From Trebonia sp963843745 (lineage in GTDB: Bacteria > Actinomycetota > Actinomycetes > Streptosporangiales > Streptosporangiaceae), in the NCBI GenBank assembly GCA_963843745.1, contig CAWJLP010000021.1, positions 496,001 through 560,000 of the forward strand: a DNA stretch of 64,000 nt, written 5' to 3'. The position numbers were made by a program, and so were the translations under genes. Each line of letters begins with the position of its first letter. Position 1 is the first letter of the stretch. Of the stretch, positions 1 to 7,079 are shown in pieces. The notes under the pieces were generated by a model. The model was not told the origin of the DNA and did not search any database. It saw only the letters and a list, made by a program, of their open reading frames with translations.

Positions 1-40
1 CGCCGTCACCGCGGCACTGCGCCGGACGGCCCAGCAGTAG
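1..40 (+). CDS. possible 3' end of an upstream gene (truncated by the window edge)
   Basis: One frame from base 2 reads a short tail, AVTAALRRTAQQ, and ends in TAG at 38-40. A strong hairpin follows 6 bases later, which is what would be expected behind a plus-strand gene. Only about a dozen codons are visible, so no function can be assigned, and an accidental open frame is possible. Confidence 0.35.
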   Translation, partial: AVTAALRRTAQQ

Positions 41-46
41 AGAAGC

Positions 47-88
47 GTGTCCCGGCCGCCGCTCAGAGAACCGGCGCGGCCGGGACAC
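47..88. terminator. strong hairpin, probable bidirectional terminator
   Basis: GTGTCCCGGCCGC (47-59) is perfectly complementary to GCGGCCGGGACAC (76-88), giving a 13-bp GC-rich stem with a 16-base loop. It lies between the putative plus-strand gene end at 40 and the minus-strand sigma factor gene end at 139. There is no long T run, as is common for actinobacterial hairpin terminators. Confidence 0.6.
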
Positions 89-138
89 CCCCGTCCACCT
101 CAAATGGGCCGCCGTCCTCAGGCAGTGACCCCGCCGGC

Positions 139-1383
139 TCAGTCCGCGAACTGCTCGGCGAGAAACGCGCGCTCGGCCTCGTTCGCCGCCAGGTCGAACG
201 CCCGGCGGTAGGCCGCGGCCGCCTCCGCGGGACGGTCCAGCCGGCTCAGCAGGTCCGCCTTGATCGCAGGCAGGTACTGGTATCCCGACAGCCGCTCGTC
301 GCCTTCCAGCCGTTCGACCTCCGCGAGCGCGGCCTCCGGGCCCGCGACCATGGACAACGGCACGGCGCGGTTGAGCGCCACGACCGGAGACGGCCACGCC
401 TGCAGCAGCGTGTCGTACAGGGCGACGAGCTGCGGCCAGTCCGTCTGGTCGTACGCCGGCGCCTCGGCGTACAGGGACGCGATCGCCGCCTGCAGCACGT
501 ACCGCCCCGGTGGGGCGGCCCGCAGCGAGCTGACGATCATCGCGTCGGCCTCGGCGAGCGCGGCGCGATCCCACCGCGACCTGTCCTGGTCCTTCAGCCG
601 CAGCAGGCGGCCGTCCTCGTCGACCCGAGTGGCCCGCCGCGCGTCAGTGACCAGCAGCAACGCGAGCAGCCCGCGAGCCTCGGTGTCATCGGGCACCAGC
701 GAGCACAGCATCCGCGCCAGGTGCATCGCCTGATCCACCAGGTCGGCGCGCACCAGGGCGGCGCCCGACGGTGCGGTGTGGCCGGTAGTGAACAGCAGGT
801 GGATGACGGTGAGGACCGCGCGGAGCCGGTCGGGGAGGTCGGCGGGGCGGGGGACCCGGTAGGGGATCCGCGCGACGGCGATCTTCTTCTTCGCCCGGGT
901 GATCCGTGCCGCCATCGTCGGCTCGCTCACCAGGAATGCCCGTGCGATGTCCGGGACCGGCAGTCCGCATACCAGCCGGAGGGTAAGCGCCGCCTGAGCT
1001 TCCTGGGCGAGGGCCGGGTGGCAGCAGACAAAGATCAGCCGCAGCCGCTCGTCAGGCACCGCCTCGGTGAGCTTCTCTACGTGACGCTCCTCCGGACGAC
1101 CCGGCTCCCCCTCGTCGTCCACCACGAGCAGCGGCAGCCGCGACCGCAGCGCCGTGTCCCGGCGGATCGCGTCGATCGCGCGCCGCTTCGCGGCGGTGGT
1201 GAGCCAGGCGCCCGGGTTGTCCGGGACCCCGGACCTGTGCCACGCCGTCATGGCGGAGGCGTACGCGTCCTGGACGCACTCCTCGGCGAGGTCCAGGTCT
1301 CGCGCGACGCGGGCCGTCGCGGCGAGCACCCTGGCCCACTCGCGGCGGTGCGCGTCGGCGAGCGCCGCCTCGACCTCGGTCAC
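139..1383 (-). CDS. ECF42-type RNA polymerase sigma factor with TPR-like C-terminal extension
   Basis: This 414-residue protein is an extracytoplasmic-function sigma factor. Region 2 spans about residues 8-75 (AEECVQDAYASAMTAW, then PGAWLTTAAKRRAIDAIRRD) and region 4 about residues 115-170 (LPVPDIARAFLVSEPTMAARI). About 230 further residues are helical and TPR-like, which separates ECF42 from short ECF factors. It starts with GTG at 1383, and GTGA overlaps the stop of the upstream YCII/DGPF gene, so the two are translationally coupled. ECF42 genes are typically linked to DGPF-domain proteins rather than to a membrane anti-sigma factor, and none is present here. The C-terminal extension is thought to replace anti-sigma control. 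The target promoters are unknown. Confidence 0.93.
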   Translation of the reverse strand: MTEVEAALADAHRREWARVLAATARVARDLDLAEECVQDAYASAMTAWHRSGVPDNPGAWLTTAAKRRAIDAIRRDTALRSRLPLLVVDDEGEPGRPEERHVEKLTEAVPDERLRLIFVCCHPALAQEAQAALTLRLVCGLPVPDIARAFLVSEPTMAARITRAKKKIAVARIPYRVPRPADLPDRLRAVLTVIHLLFTTGHTAPSGAALVRADLVDQAMHLARMLCSLVPDDTEARGLLALLLVTDARRATRVDEDGRLLRLKDQDRSRWDRAALAEADAMIVSSLRAAPPGRYVLQAAIASLYAEAPAYDQTDWPQLVALYDTLLQAWPSPVVALNRAVPLSMVAGPEAALAEVERLEGDERLSGYQYLPAIKADLLSRLDRPAEAAAAYRRAFDLAANEAERAFLAEQFAD

Positions 1384-1754
1384 CCGCCGGCCCGCCCAGG
1401 GCCCGAGTCCCGCTGCACGAACCCGCCGCTGTGCACCGGGCGGATCTCGACGCCGCCGCCGTCCCGCACGACGGGGTTGGTCCTGGCGATGGCGATAGCG
1501 GCGTCCAGGTCGGGCGCCTCGATCACGTAGAACCCGGCGACGACCTCCTTGGAGTCGATGAACGGCCCGTCGGTGATCGCGTCGGCGCGGATGGAGGTCG
1601 CCATGTCCCTCGGCGTCAGCGCGTAGGCCATCACCATCGAACCGCCGCTGGTCAGCTCCTCCGCGTGCGCGTCGTTGGTCGCGGTGTCCTCGGGTGTCGC
1701 GTCGAGACGGTGGGCGGAGTCGTGGGCGTAAATCAGGATCGCGTACTGAGCCAT
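1380..1754 (-). CDS. YCII-related (DGPF domain) protein, partner of the ECF42 sigma factor
   Basis: This 124-residue single-domain protein has the YCII ferredoxin-like fold. It begins MAQYAILIYAHD and carries the family signature DGPFIDSKEVVAGFYVIE at about residues 62-80. A GGGAGAG ribosome site lies 5 bases before the ATG at 1754. It is the first gene of a two-gene unit with the ECF42 sigma factor (4-base overlap). The molecular role of DGPF proteins is not established; their conserved pairing with ECF42 suggests a part in the signal path or the response. The C-terminal tail (about 15 residues, Gly/Arg-rich) is not conserved-looking. Confidence 0.9.
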   Translation of the reverse strand: MAQYAILIYAHDSAHRLDATPEDTATNDAHAEELTSGGSMVMAYALTPRDMATSIRADAITDGPFIDSKEVVAGFYVIEAPDLDAAIAIARTNPVVRDGGGVEIRPVHSGGFVQRDSGPGRAGG

Positions 1755-1921
1755 GGTGGCTCTCCCTTCAAGCTCTCGGCCTGTTCACCCCTACGTCGGA
1801 CGAATCGCGCGGAATCGACAGCCGGCTCCCGACGGCTTCTCCGCTCTTCATCATCCCGAACGGGCCCGTGGTGACTGCCCCGCCACAGGAGATCTGTCAC
1901 GGGATTATCTACCAATAGACG

Positions 1922-1927
1922 TATCCT
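1922..1927 (+). promoter_or_regulatory. -10 element of a leaderless promoter (marR-type gene)
   Basis: TATCCT ends exactly 6 bases before the ATG at 1934, so transcription would start at or next to the A of the start codon. No ribosome-binding site is visible. The same spacing recurs at many genes in this window. Confidence 0.55.
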
Positions 1928-1933
1928 GGCGGC

Positions 1934-2434
1934 ATGGCCGTCTCAGCTTCCCCCGTCAGCCAGCGTGAGCGCCAGGTCATCGACCTGAGCTTCCTGCTGA
2001 ACCACGCGTCGCACGTCCTGGCTACCCGGATGACCGCGGCGTTCGCCGAGACCGGTGTCACGCCGCGCGACTACTGCGTGCTCGCCCACGCCATGTCCGG
2101 CGAGTACACCCAGATCGAGCTGGCCAAGCTGTCGGACCTGGACAAGACCACGATGCTCAACACCCTCGACGAACTCGAGCGGGCCGGCTACGCGGAGCGC
2201 AGGCCGTCGCCCGCGGACCGCCGGGTCCGGATCGTCACGGTCACCCCGGCCAGCGCCGGCCTGGTCGCCGCGGGTCACCAGATCGCCGACCGGGTGCACG
2301 GCGAGGTGCTCGACGCGCTGCCCCTGGAGGAGCGGCAGGCGTTCACTGGCGCGCTCACCGGCCTGGTGGCCGGGCTGCTCGCCGAGCCGGTCGAGTGTGA
2401 CCGGCCCGTGCGGAGGGCGCGAGTGTCCAGCTAA
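1934..2434 (+). CDS. MarR family transcriptional regulator
   Basis: This 166-residue winged-helix repressor has its DNA-binding region at about residues 55-105: YTQIELAKLSDLDKTTMLNTL is the recognition helix region and RRPSPADRRVRIV is the wing. The flanking helices form the dimer interface. It sits 52 bases upstream of a DHA2-type drug efflux gene on the same strand. A palindrome of the expected size overlaps the efflux promoter (2449-2472). The arrangement fits a ligand-responsive repressor of the exporter. It is probably leaderless, with TATCCT at 1922-1927 and no Shine-Dalgarno. The ligand cannot be predicted. Confidence 0.92.
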   Translation: MAVSASPVSQRERQVIDLSFLLNHASHVLATRMTAAFAETGVTPRDYCVLAHAMSGEYTQIELAKLSDLDKTTMLNTLDELERAGYAERRPSPADRRVRIVTVTPASAGLVAAGHQIADRVHGEVLDALPLEERQAFTGALTGLVAGLLAEPVECDRPVRRARVSS

Positions 2435-2448
2435 GACTGTCCGTTAAG

Positions 2449-2480
2449 AGATTGTCTAGTTTTAGATCATCTGTTACGGT
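2449..2480 (+). promoter_or_regulatory. efflux gene promoter with overlapping MarR-type operator
   Basis: AGATTGTCTA (2449-2458) and TAGATCATCT (2463-2472) form an imperfect palindrome, 8 of 10 positions matching, with a 4-base centre. It overlaps a -35 candidate TTGTCT (2452-2457), followed by a 17-bp spacer and a -10 candidate TACGGT (2475-2480) that ends 6 bases before the ATG at 2487. A repressor bound here would block the promoter. The MarR protein encoded just upstream is the obvious candidate. Confidence 0.6.
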
Positions 2481-2486
2481 CATTCC

Positions 2487-3914
2487 ATGTTCCGTTCGAG
2501 ATGGTTCGCGCTCGTCATCCTGTGCGCGGCGACCCTGATGATCATCCTCGACGGCACGATCGTGACCGTCGCGCTGCCCGTGATCCAGGCCGACCTCGGG
2601 TTCACCCCGGCCAGCCTGAGCTGGGTCATGGACTCCTACCTGATCGCGTTCGGCGGCCTGCTGCTGCTCAGCGGCAGGCTGGGGGACCTGCTCGGCCGCA
2701 AGCGCATGTTCGTGGCCGGCCTGGCCGTGTTCACCCTCGCCTCGCTGGCCTGCGGGCTGGCCGCCGGCCCCGGGATGCTGATCGCCGCCCGGTTCGTGCA
2801 GGGCATCGGCGGCGCGATGGCGTCGTCGGTCACGCTGGGCATGATCGTCCGGCTGTTCAGCCAGCCCGACGAGCAGCGACGGGCGATCGGCGCGTTCTCC
2901 TTCGTCGGCGCGGTCGGCGCCTCGGCCGGCCTGATCATTGGCGGCCTGCTCGTGCAGCTGGCGAGCTGGCACTGGATCTTCTTCGTGAACGTGCCGATCG
3001 GCCTGCTCGCCGGGATCGCCGGCTGGCGGCTGCTGGCCGCGGACCAGGGCATGGGGCTGCGCGCCGGGGCGGACGCGCTCGGCGCGGCCGCAGTCACCGT
3101 CGGCGTCATGCTCGGCGTCTACGCCATCGTCCAGCCCGCGGCCTGGTGGGCCGGTTTCGTCGCGGTAGCGCTGCTCGCCGGCTTCGTCGTCAGGCAGGCC
3201 ACCGCCAGGACGCCGCTGCTCCCGCTGCGCGTGCTGGCCTCCCGGAGCGTTGGGGGCGCCAACCTCGCCCAGTTGTTCATCATCGGCGCCGCGATGGGAT
3301 TCCAGGTGATCGTCACGCTCTACATGCAGCGGGTGCTCGGCTTCCGCCCGGCCGCCGCGGGCCTGGGCCTGTTTCCGGTCGCCGCCGTCATCGGCGCGGT
3401 GTCGCTCGGCCTGTCGGCGCGGCTGATCGGCCGGTTCGGCGCCAGCCGGGTGCTGGTCAGCGGGCTGGTGATGATCACGGCGGCGCTCGCACTGCTCACC
3501 CAGATCCCGGCTCACGCCGATTACGCGACCTCCCTGCTGCCGCTCCTCGTCGTCTTCGGCCTCGGCGGCGGCCTGACGCTGCCCGCCGTGACCACCCTCG
3601 GCATGGCAGGCGCCACCGACGCCGACGCGGGCCTGGTCTCCGGCGTGTTCAACACCGCGCAGCAGGTCGGCGGAGCGCTCGGCCTCGCGCTGCTCACGAC
3701 GCTGGCGGCCGCCCGCACCGCAACCAGCCCGGCGCCCCAGACGGCCCAGGCGCTGACCAGCGGCTACCACCTCGCCTGGGCGGCCGGCGCCCTCCTCGGC
3801 GCCGCTGCCATCGCCGTCGCGGTGATCGCGCTGCGCTCCCCGCGCCGACGCCAGCGCGACGTCACCCCCCTCGCCACCGAGGCGACCTCACGGATGCCCG
3901 CCAGCAGTCCTTAG
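2487..3914 (+). CDS. MFS drug:H+ antiporter, DHA2 (EmrB/QacA, 14-helix) family
   Basis: This 475-residue inner-membrane exporter has about 14 hydrophobic segments. Helix 1 carries the DHA2-type motif LDGTIVTVALPVIQADLGF, with its membrane-embedded Asp near residue 23. The loop 2-3 motif A is GRLGDLLGRKRMF at about residues 63-75. The helix-5 antiporter region is GASAGLIIGGLLVQLASWHWIFFVNVPIG. Length is normal for the family, with a short basic tail. The family uses the proton gradient to expel lipophilic drugs and antiseptics; the substrate here is unknown. The upstream MarR gene and operator suggest substrate-induced derepression. A hairpin follows the stop codon by 5 bases. Confidence 0.93.
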   Translation: MFRSRWFALVILCAATLMIILDGTIVTVALPVIQADLGFTPASLSWVMDSYLIAFGGLLLLSGRLGDLLGRKRMFVAGLAVFTLASLACGLAAGPGMLIAARFVQGIGGAMASSVTLGMIVRLFSQPDEQRRAIGAFSFVGAVGASAGLIIGGLLVQLASWHWIFFVNVPIGLLAGIAGWRLLAADQGMGLRAGADALGAAAVTVGVMLGVYAIVQPAAWWAGFVAVALLAGFVVRQATARTPLLPLRVLASRSVGGANLAQLFIIGAAMGFQVIVTLYMQRVLGFRPAAAGLGLFPVAAVIGAVSLGLSARLIGRFGASRVLVSGLVMITAALALLTQIPAHADYATSLLPLLVVFGLGGGLTLPAVTTLGMAGATDADAGLVSGVFNTAQQVGGALGLALLTTLAAARTATSPAPQTAQALTSGYHLAWAAGALLGAAAIAVAVIALRSPRRRQRDVTPLATEATSRMPASSP

Positions 3915-3919
3915 AACAC

Positions 3920-3950
3920 CTATTGGCGGTGTGGCCCACACCGCCAATAG
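3920..3950. terminator. perfect inverted repeat behind the MFS gene, with a third half-copy downstream
   Basis: CTATTGGCGGTGTGG (3920-3934) pairs with the sequence ending in CCGCCAATAG (to 3950), giving a stem of about 15 bp. The right half, GTGGCCCACACCGCCAAT (3931-3948), is repeated exactly at 3961-3978. It lies 5 bases after the efflux gene stop and probably ends transcription. The extra half-copy allows two alternative hairpins or points to local duplication. Confidence 0.6.
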
Positions 3951-3997
3951 ATTCGCGCCTGTGGCCCACACCGCCAATCGCCGGGCAGGCCGGAAGC

Positions 3998-4012
3998 TGA
4001 TAACAGCAAGAA
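3998..4012 (+). repeat. TGATAACAGCAAGAA motif, copy 1 of 5
   Basis: Exact 15-mer TGATAACAGCAAGAA in the intergenic region behind the efflux gene. It is AT-rich (5 of 15 G/C) in a very GC-rich setting. Copy 2 lies 80 bases downstream in the same orientation, and both are followed by A and T-rich bases (AATAT). Confidence 0.85.
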
Positions 4013-4077
4013 ATATGCCCCCGGAAGGAGGGCGACTGTCGGTCCCTCGGCGGACGTTCAACTAGTGCCCTTTGGGA

Positions 4078-4092
4078 TGATAACAGCAAGAA
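4078..4092 (+). repeat. TGATAACAGCAAGAA motif, copy 2 of 5
   Basis: Second exact copy, same strand, followed by AATATCC as in copy 1. Outside the motif the sequence between the two copies (4013-4077) shows no similarity to the other copies' surroundings. Confidence 0.85.
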
Positions 4093-4151
4093 AATATCCA
4101 CAGTAGGCGGGCGGCATGCGGGGGTGGACCGGCCGCGCCGCCCGATTCCCC

Positions 4152-4183
4152 TTGAACCTGGACCGTGGTCCAGGGCTTAGCGT
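4152..4183 (+). promoter_or_regulatory. MerR-type autoregulated promoter
   Basis: The -35 TTGAAC (4152-4157) overlaps a perfect dyad, CCTGGACC-GT-GGTCCAGG (4157-4174), placed between -35 and a -10 candidate TAGCGT (4178-4183). The spacer is about 20 bp, the over-long spacing typical of promoters that MerR proteins untwist on activation. The -10 ends 6 bases before the ATG at 4190, so the transcript is probably leaderless. Confidence 0.8.
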
Positions 4184-4189
4184 CGGGTT

Positions 4190-4654
4190 ATGGCGATCGA
4201 TCAACCCGCCGGCGCGCTGTCTGTCGGGCAGCTGGCGGCGCGCGCCCAGGTGCGCACCGACACGATCCGGTACTACGAACGGGCCGGCCTGCTCCCGGAG
4301 CCCCGCAGGACCGACGGCGACCACCGCAGGTACGGCGCGGCCGACCTGGACCGGCTGCTGTTCATCAGGGGCGCGCAGCGGCTCGGGCTGCGGCTCGCCG
4401 AGATCCGCGACCTGCTCGCCGTCCGTGACACCGGCACCTGCCCCTGCGGCCCGGCCGAGGCGCTGCTGCGCGAGCACGTCAGCGAGATCGACAGGGAGAT
4501 GGCGCGGCTCCGGGCGCTGCGGGCCGAACTCACCGGCATGCTCAAAGCCATGCCCGGACCGGGCTGCCCGGACCCGGCGCCAGGCACCTGGTGCGCGCCG
4601 GGACAGGCCGCGAACGCGGAAGGAGGTGACCGTGATGTGCTCGTGCTGCGATGA
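4190..4654 (+). CDS. MerR family regulator, probably metal-responsive
   Basis: This 154-residue protein has a MerR winged helix at about residues 9-80 (LSVGQLAARAQVRTDTIRYYERAGLLPEPRR), then a coiled-coil dimer helix at about residues 95-125. Cysteines in CPCGP (about residues 83-87) and in CPDPAPGTWC near the C-terminus are positioned where metal-sensing MerR proteins carry ligands, so a soft or thiophilic metal signal is likely; the metal is not identifiable. The operator dyad in its own promoter (4157-4174) indicates autoregulation. The last 20 bases overlap a 17-residue Cys-rich peptide gene in another frame. No exporter or P-type ATPase is adjacent, which is unusual for a metal MerR. Confidence 0.88.
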   Translation: MAIDQPAGALSVGQLAARAQVRTDTIRYYERAGLLPEPRRTDGDHRRYGAADLDRLLFIRGAQRLGLRLAEIRDLLAVRDTGTCPCGPAEALLREHVSEIDREMARLRALRAELTGMLKAMPGPGCPDPAPGTWCAPGQAANAEGGDRDVLVLR

Positions 4655-4688
4655 CCCGACCTGCGAGGGCTGCTCCTGCTGCGGCTAA
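4635..4688 (+). CDS. 17-residue Cys-rich peptide overlapping the MerR gene end
   Basis: ATG 4635 to TAA 4688 encodes MCSCCDDPTCEGCSCCG, with seven cysteines in 17 residues. It is preceded by an AGGAGG ribosome site (4621-4626) spaced 8 bases from the ATG, one of the best Shine-Dalgarno sequences in the window, and it is followed by a terminator hairpin. It overlaps the last 20 bases of the merR-type gene in another frame, so the two share a transcript. CC and CxC pairs suggest a minimal metallothionein or metal-shuttle peptide. The function is inferred from composition and context only. Confidence 0.65.
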   Translation: MCSCCDDPTCEGCSCCG

Positions 4689-4712
4689 CCGCGAAGGCTA
4701 GCCCTCAACGAC

Positions 4713-4743
4713 GGTCCCGCCCCAAAGGCGCCAGGGCGGGACC
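4713..4743. terminator. bidirectional hairpin terminator
   Basis: GGTCCCGCCC (4713-4722) pairs perfectly with GGGCGGGACC (4734-4743) around an 11-base loop. It sits between the convergent ends of the merR/Cys-peptide unit and the minus-strand AHSA1 gene, whose stop codon begins at the next base. Confidence 0.75.
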
Positions 4744-5262
4744 CTACACCTCGCCATTGAACTCCGCGGGCGGCCCCTCCTGTGGCCCGATGACCGGCTC
4801 GAACGCCGCCGAATACGCCGCGAACCGCCACCGCCACGCGTCCGGCTCCACCGCCGTCCCGGCCAGCCGGTCCAGGCAGTCCTCCCAGCCCGCCGCGTTC
4901 CGCGCGGCCCAGCTCGCCTGCAGCTCGTCGGTGAGGACCAGCCGGGTGCCAGTGCCCTCGGGGGACAGCTCGAATCGCAGCACCTCGTCCTCGCCCCAGG
5001 TGTACGACAGCAGCCGGGGCTCGTCCACGGCGAGCACCGTGCCGGTGAGGGTCATGTCGATGACGTCGGCGGGGAACGGGAACGTGATCGCCGCGCCGAC
5101 CGCCCACCGGCCGCCTTCGACGACCACGTCGCACGGGAACCACGCCTTGAGCTGCTCCCGCTCGGTGATCGCCCGCCAGACCACCGCCGGCGGATCGGGC
5201 AGGTACCGCGAAAGGCGCACCGCCGGCTTGGCGCCGGTCGTGTCGAGGGTGCCGTCGGTCAT
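4744..5262 (-). CDS. SRPBCC/AHSA1-domain protein
   Basis: This 172-residue START-like (AHSA1) protein opens with VRLSRYLPDPPAVVWRAITE and then AWFPCDVVVEGGRWAVG, the standard start of the fold. It contains VDEPRLLSYTWGEDEVLRFEL and TRLVLTD, and the later helix WEDCLDRLAG closes the ligand cavity. The ATG at 5262 overlaps the stop of the upstream ArsR gene (ATGA). ArsR plus AHSA1 is a very common actinobacterial gene pair whose ligand and purpose remain undefined; it is not a true Hsp90 activator. It ends directly at a terminator hairpin. Confidence 0.88.
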   Translation of the reverse strand: MTDGTLDTTGAKPAVRLSRYLPDPPAVVWRAITEREQLKAWFPCDVVVEGGRWAVGAAITFPFPADVIDMTLTGTVLAVDEPRLLSYTWGEDEVLRFELSPEGTGTRLVLTDELQASWAARNAAGWEDCLDRLAGTAVEPDAWRWRFAAYSAAFEPVIGPQEGPPAEFNGEV

Positions 5263-5576
5263 GCGTTCCTCCTTCGGTCCAGGTGCTCCTCGAGCCGGTC
5301 GAGGCTACCGGCCCAGAGCACGCGATAGCTGGCGAGCCACGCGTCGAGCTCGGCCAGCGGTTCGGGACGAATCCGGTACAGGCGGCGCTGCGCGTCGGCG
5401 CGGACCTCGACGAGCCCGGCGTCCTTGAGCACCCGCAGGTGCTTGGACACGGCGGGCTGGCTCATCCGCAGCCGCGCCACCAGGTCGCCCACGGGCAGCT
5501 CGCCGTCGCGCAGCAGGTCGAGGATCTCCTGCCGCCGCGGCTCAGCGAGCACCTGCAGCGTGGTGAGCGTCGCCAT
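5259..5576 (-). CDS. ArsR family transcriptional repressor
   Basis: This 105-residue winged-helix protein begins LQVLAEPRRQEILDLLRDGELPVGDLV and has the recognition helix MSQPAVSKHLRVLKDAGLV at about residues 38-58, then the wing RRLYRIRPEPL. No Cys-based metal site (ELCVCDL type) is present, so it is probably a non-metal ArsR. It heads a two-gene operon with the AHSA1 protein, and its stop overlaps that gene's start by 4 bases. The promoter TTGACA-18 bp-CATGAT ends 8 bases before the ATG, so the transcript is near leaderless. Confidence 0.9.
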   Translation of the reverse strand: MATLTTLQVLAEPRRQEILDLLRDGELPVGDLVARLRMSQPAVSKHLRVLKDAGLVEVRADAQRRLYRIRPEPLAELDAWLASYRVLWAGSLDRLEEHLDRRRNA

Positions 5577-5584
5577 ACCAATGA

Positions 5585-5614
5585 ATCATGCTCCGGCAGA
5601 TATATAACTGTCAA
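5585..5614 (-). promoter_or_regulatory. arsR-type gene promoter
   Basis: On the minus strand, TTGACA (5614-5609) is followed by an 18-bp spacer and CATGAT (5590-5585), then 8 bases to the ATG at 5576. The -35 is a perfect consensus. The spacer is unusually AT-rich (TTATATATCT), which may hold the operator. Confidence 0.65.
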
Positions 5615-5624
5615 GGCATATAAA

Positions 5625-6173
5625 GACACCGACGGCTACCCGCACCGCGACGCGCTCGACAAGATCGCCCCGAACCACCGCGTCTGGCTCAAGCACACCT
5701 CCGCCCACATGTGCGTGGTCAACAGCCTGGTCCGGCGCGATCTCGGCATCGACGCCACGTCACCGCACGTCGACGGCGGCCGCGTGACGGCCGACGCCGG
5801 CATCACCAGCGGGTTCGGCGACGACTGGCTGCGCCTCGGCCCGATGAAGATCTTCACCGACGGCTCCCTGGCCGGCCGCACCGCCGCGATGTCCGCCCGC
5901 TACGACGGCGACCCGGGCAACAGCGATCGGCGACCGCGCCATCGACGTGGCCCTGGACGCCTTCGCCATGGCCGCGGACAGGTATCCCAGGCCAGCTGCC
6001 CGGCACAGGATCGAGCACTTCGCCGCCTCGCGTCCGGATCAGGTCCTTGCTTTGTCCGAACGTAAGGTGCTGGCTGTGGGACAGGGACGCTTCGCGACCG
6101 GCGCCCCTTCAACCAGGCAGTGGTCGCCACCATCGTCGGCGGCGAGCTCCGCTACGCCGCCGGCCTTGCTAGG
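5625..6173 (+). pseudogene. decayed amidohydrolase (YtcJ-like, amidohydrolase family 3) relic
   Basis: Three pieces of one family sit in three successive states. Frame A (about 5625-5922) reads NHRVWLKHTSAHMCVVNS and RLGPMKIFTDGSLAGRTAAM, the metal-site core of YtcJ-like enzymes. Another frame (5923 to about 6075) reads AIGDRAIDVALDAF and RHRIEHFAASRPDQ, normally more than 50 residues further on. A third frame (6102-6173) reads NQAVVATIVGGELRYAAG, the usual C-terminal strand. The N-terminal third is missing altogether, and internal segments are deleted at each junction. There is no start codon with a ribosome site. It is a dead gene, lying between the ArsR unit and a LuxR regulator. Confidence 0.85.
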
Positions 6174-7011
6174 GGTCCAGACCCGGGCTCTCCATGACCA
6201 CTCGCTCTTGGGTGTAGATCGCGGCCGCTTCTGTGCGGGTGCGGACCTCGAGCTTGTCGTAGACGTGTTCCAGGTGCTTGCGGACGGTCCCGGGGCTGAC
6301 GAAGAGCGCCTGCGCGATCATGCTGTTCGTCTCACCCGCGGCAGCCCTGGCGAGGACGACCCGTTCGCGTGGCGTGAGGCGCAGTAGCCTCATCCGGGCC
6401 GCCGCGGTGGAATCCATGAGCGCCGGATAGATCCTTCGCGCGAGAGCGTTGCGCCGCAGCTGTCCCAGGTGCGGGACAAGGCGCTCGAGGGTGAGGCGGT
6501 CGGTCTCGGTGAACCTGCTCCTGGTGGTGTCGAACACAAGCGACGCGCCGGTTGCCCCGTCGGTTGGCAGGAACACTTTCATCACGGCCCGTACCCCGAG
6601 CGGCCTGCAGACCTCGGCGTAGAGCCCCCGGCTGCGAAATTCGCGATCGCTGATGAAATCGGAGATCGCCAGCGGCCGCCCGAGCCATTCGCGGTTCGGC
6701 AGCGAGCTCCCGTTCGGTATCCCGCCGGCGAGTGGATCATCGTTTCTGACCTGCGGGTATGCGCGCCAGACCGAAAAGATCGACGCCGGGTCATCGGCGG
6801 CCAGCGAACACCCCAGCAGCTCCTGCGGACTCCACTCCCGATAGCTGACCGCCTCGCACCGGACCACTCTGCGCATGCCCGCGAGGACGTTCGCGGAAAA
6901 CGGCGTAGTGCCCTCGTCCGCGACCGCCTCCAGCAGGAAGTCCACTAGCGCCTCGTGGCGGTCTGCGCGCATCCTCAACACCTGCTCAGGAAGATACGCC
7001 GATCGACCCAT
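6169..7011 (-). CDS. LuxR family transcriptional regulator
   Basis: This 280-residue protein has an N-terminal GAF/autoinducer-like sensor region (about residues 15-185, with REWSPQELLGCSL and GVRAVMKVFLPTDGATGASLVF). A LuxR helix-turn-helix follows at about residues 215-270: LTPRERVVLARAAAGETNSMIAQALFVSPGTVRKHLEHVY, quoted here in two parts as LTPRERVVLARAAAGETN and ALFVSPGTVRKHLEHVY. There is no receiver Asp, so it is not a response regulator. The 3' end overlaps the amidohydrolase relic by a few bases. The target genes and signal are unknown; no clear promoter was found. Confidence 0.88.
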   Translation of the reverse strand: MGRSAYLPEQVLRMRADRHEALVDFLLEAVADEGTTPFSANVLAGMRRVVRCEAVSYREWSPQELLGCSLAADDPASIFSVWRAYPQVRNDDPLAGGIPNGSSLPNREWLGRPLAISDFISDREFRSRGLYAEVCRPLGVRAVMKVFLPTDGATGASLVFDTTRSRFTETDRLTLERLVPHLGQLRRNALARRIYPALMDSTAAARMRLLRLTPRERVVLARAAAGETNSMIAQALFVSPGTVRKHLEHVYDKLEVRTRTEAAAIYTQERVVMESPGLDP

Positions 7012-7079
7012 TACCGCCAGCTCAGGGGACCGCTTCGATTACCGGTAAGCACCAAGAAAGGCCAGGAAGGGAGGACGTC

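Noticed and set aside
2355..3770. Long minus-strand frame across the MFS gene
   Set aside because: Antisense shadow with His/Gln/Asp-rich noise; the plus-strand transporter is certain.
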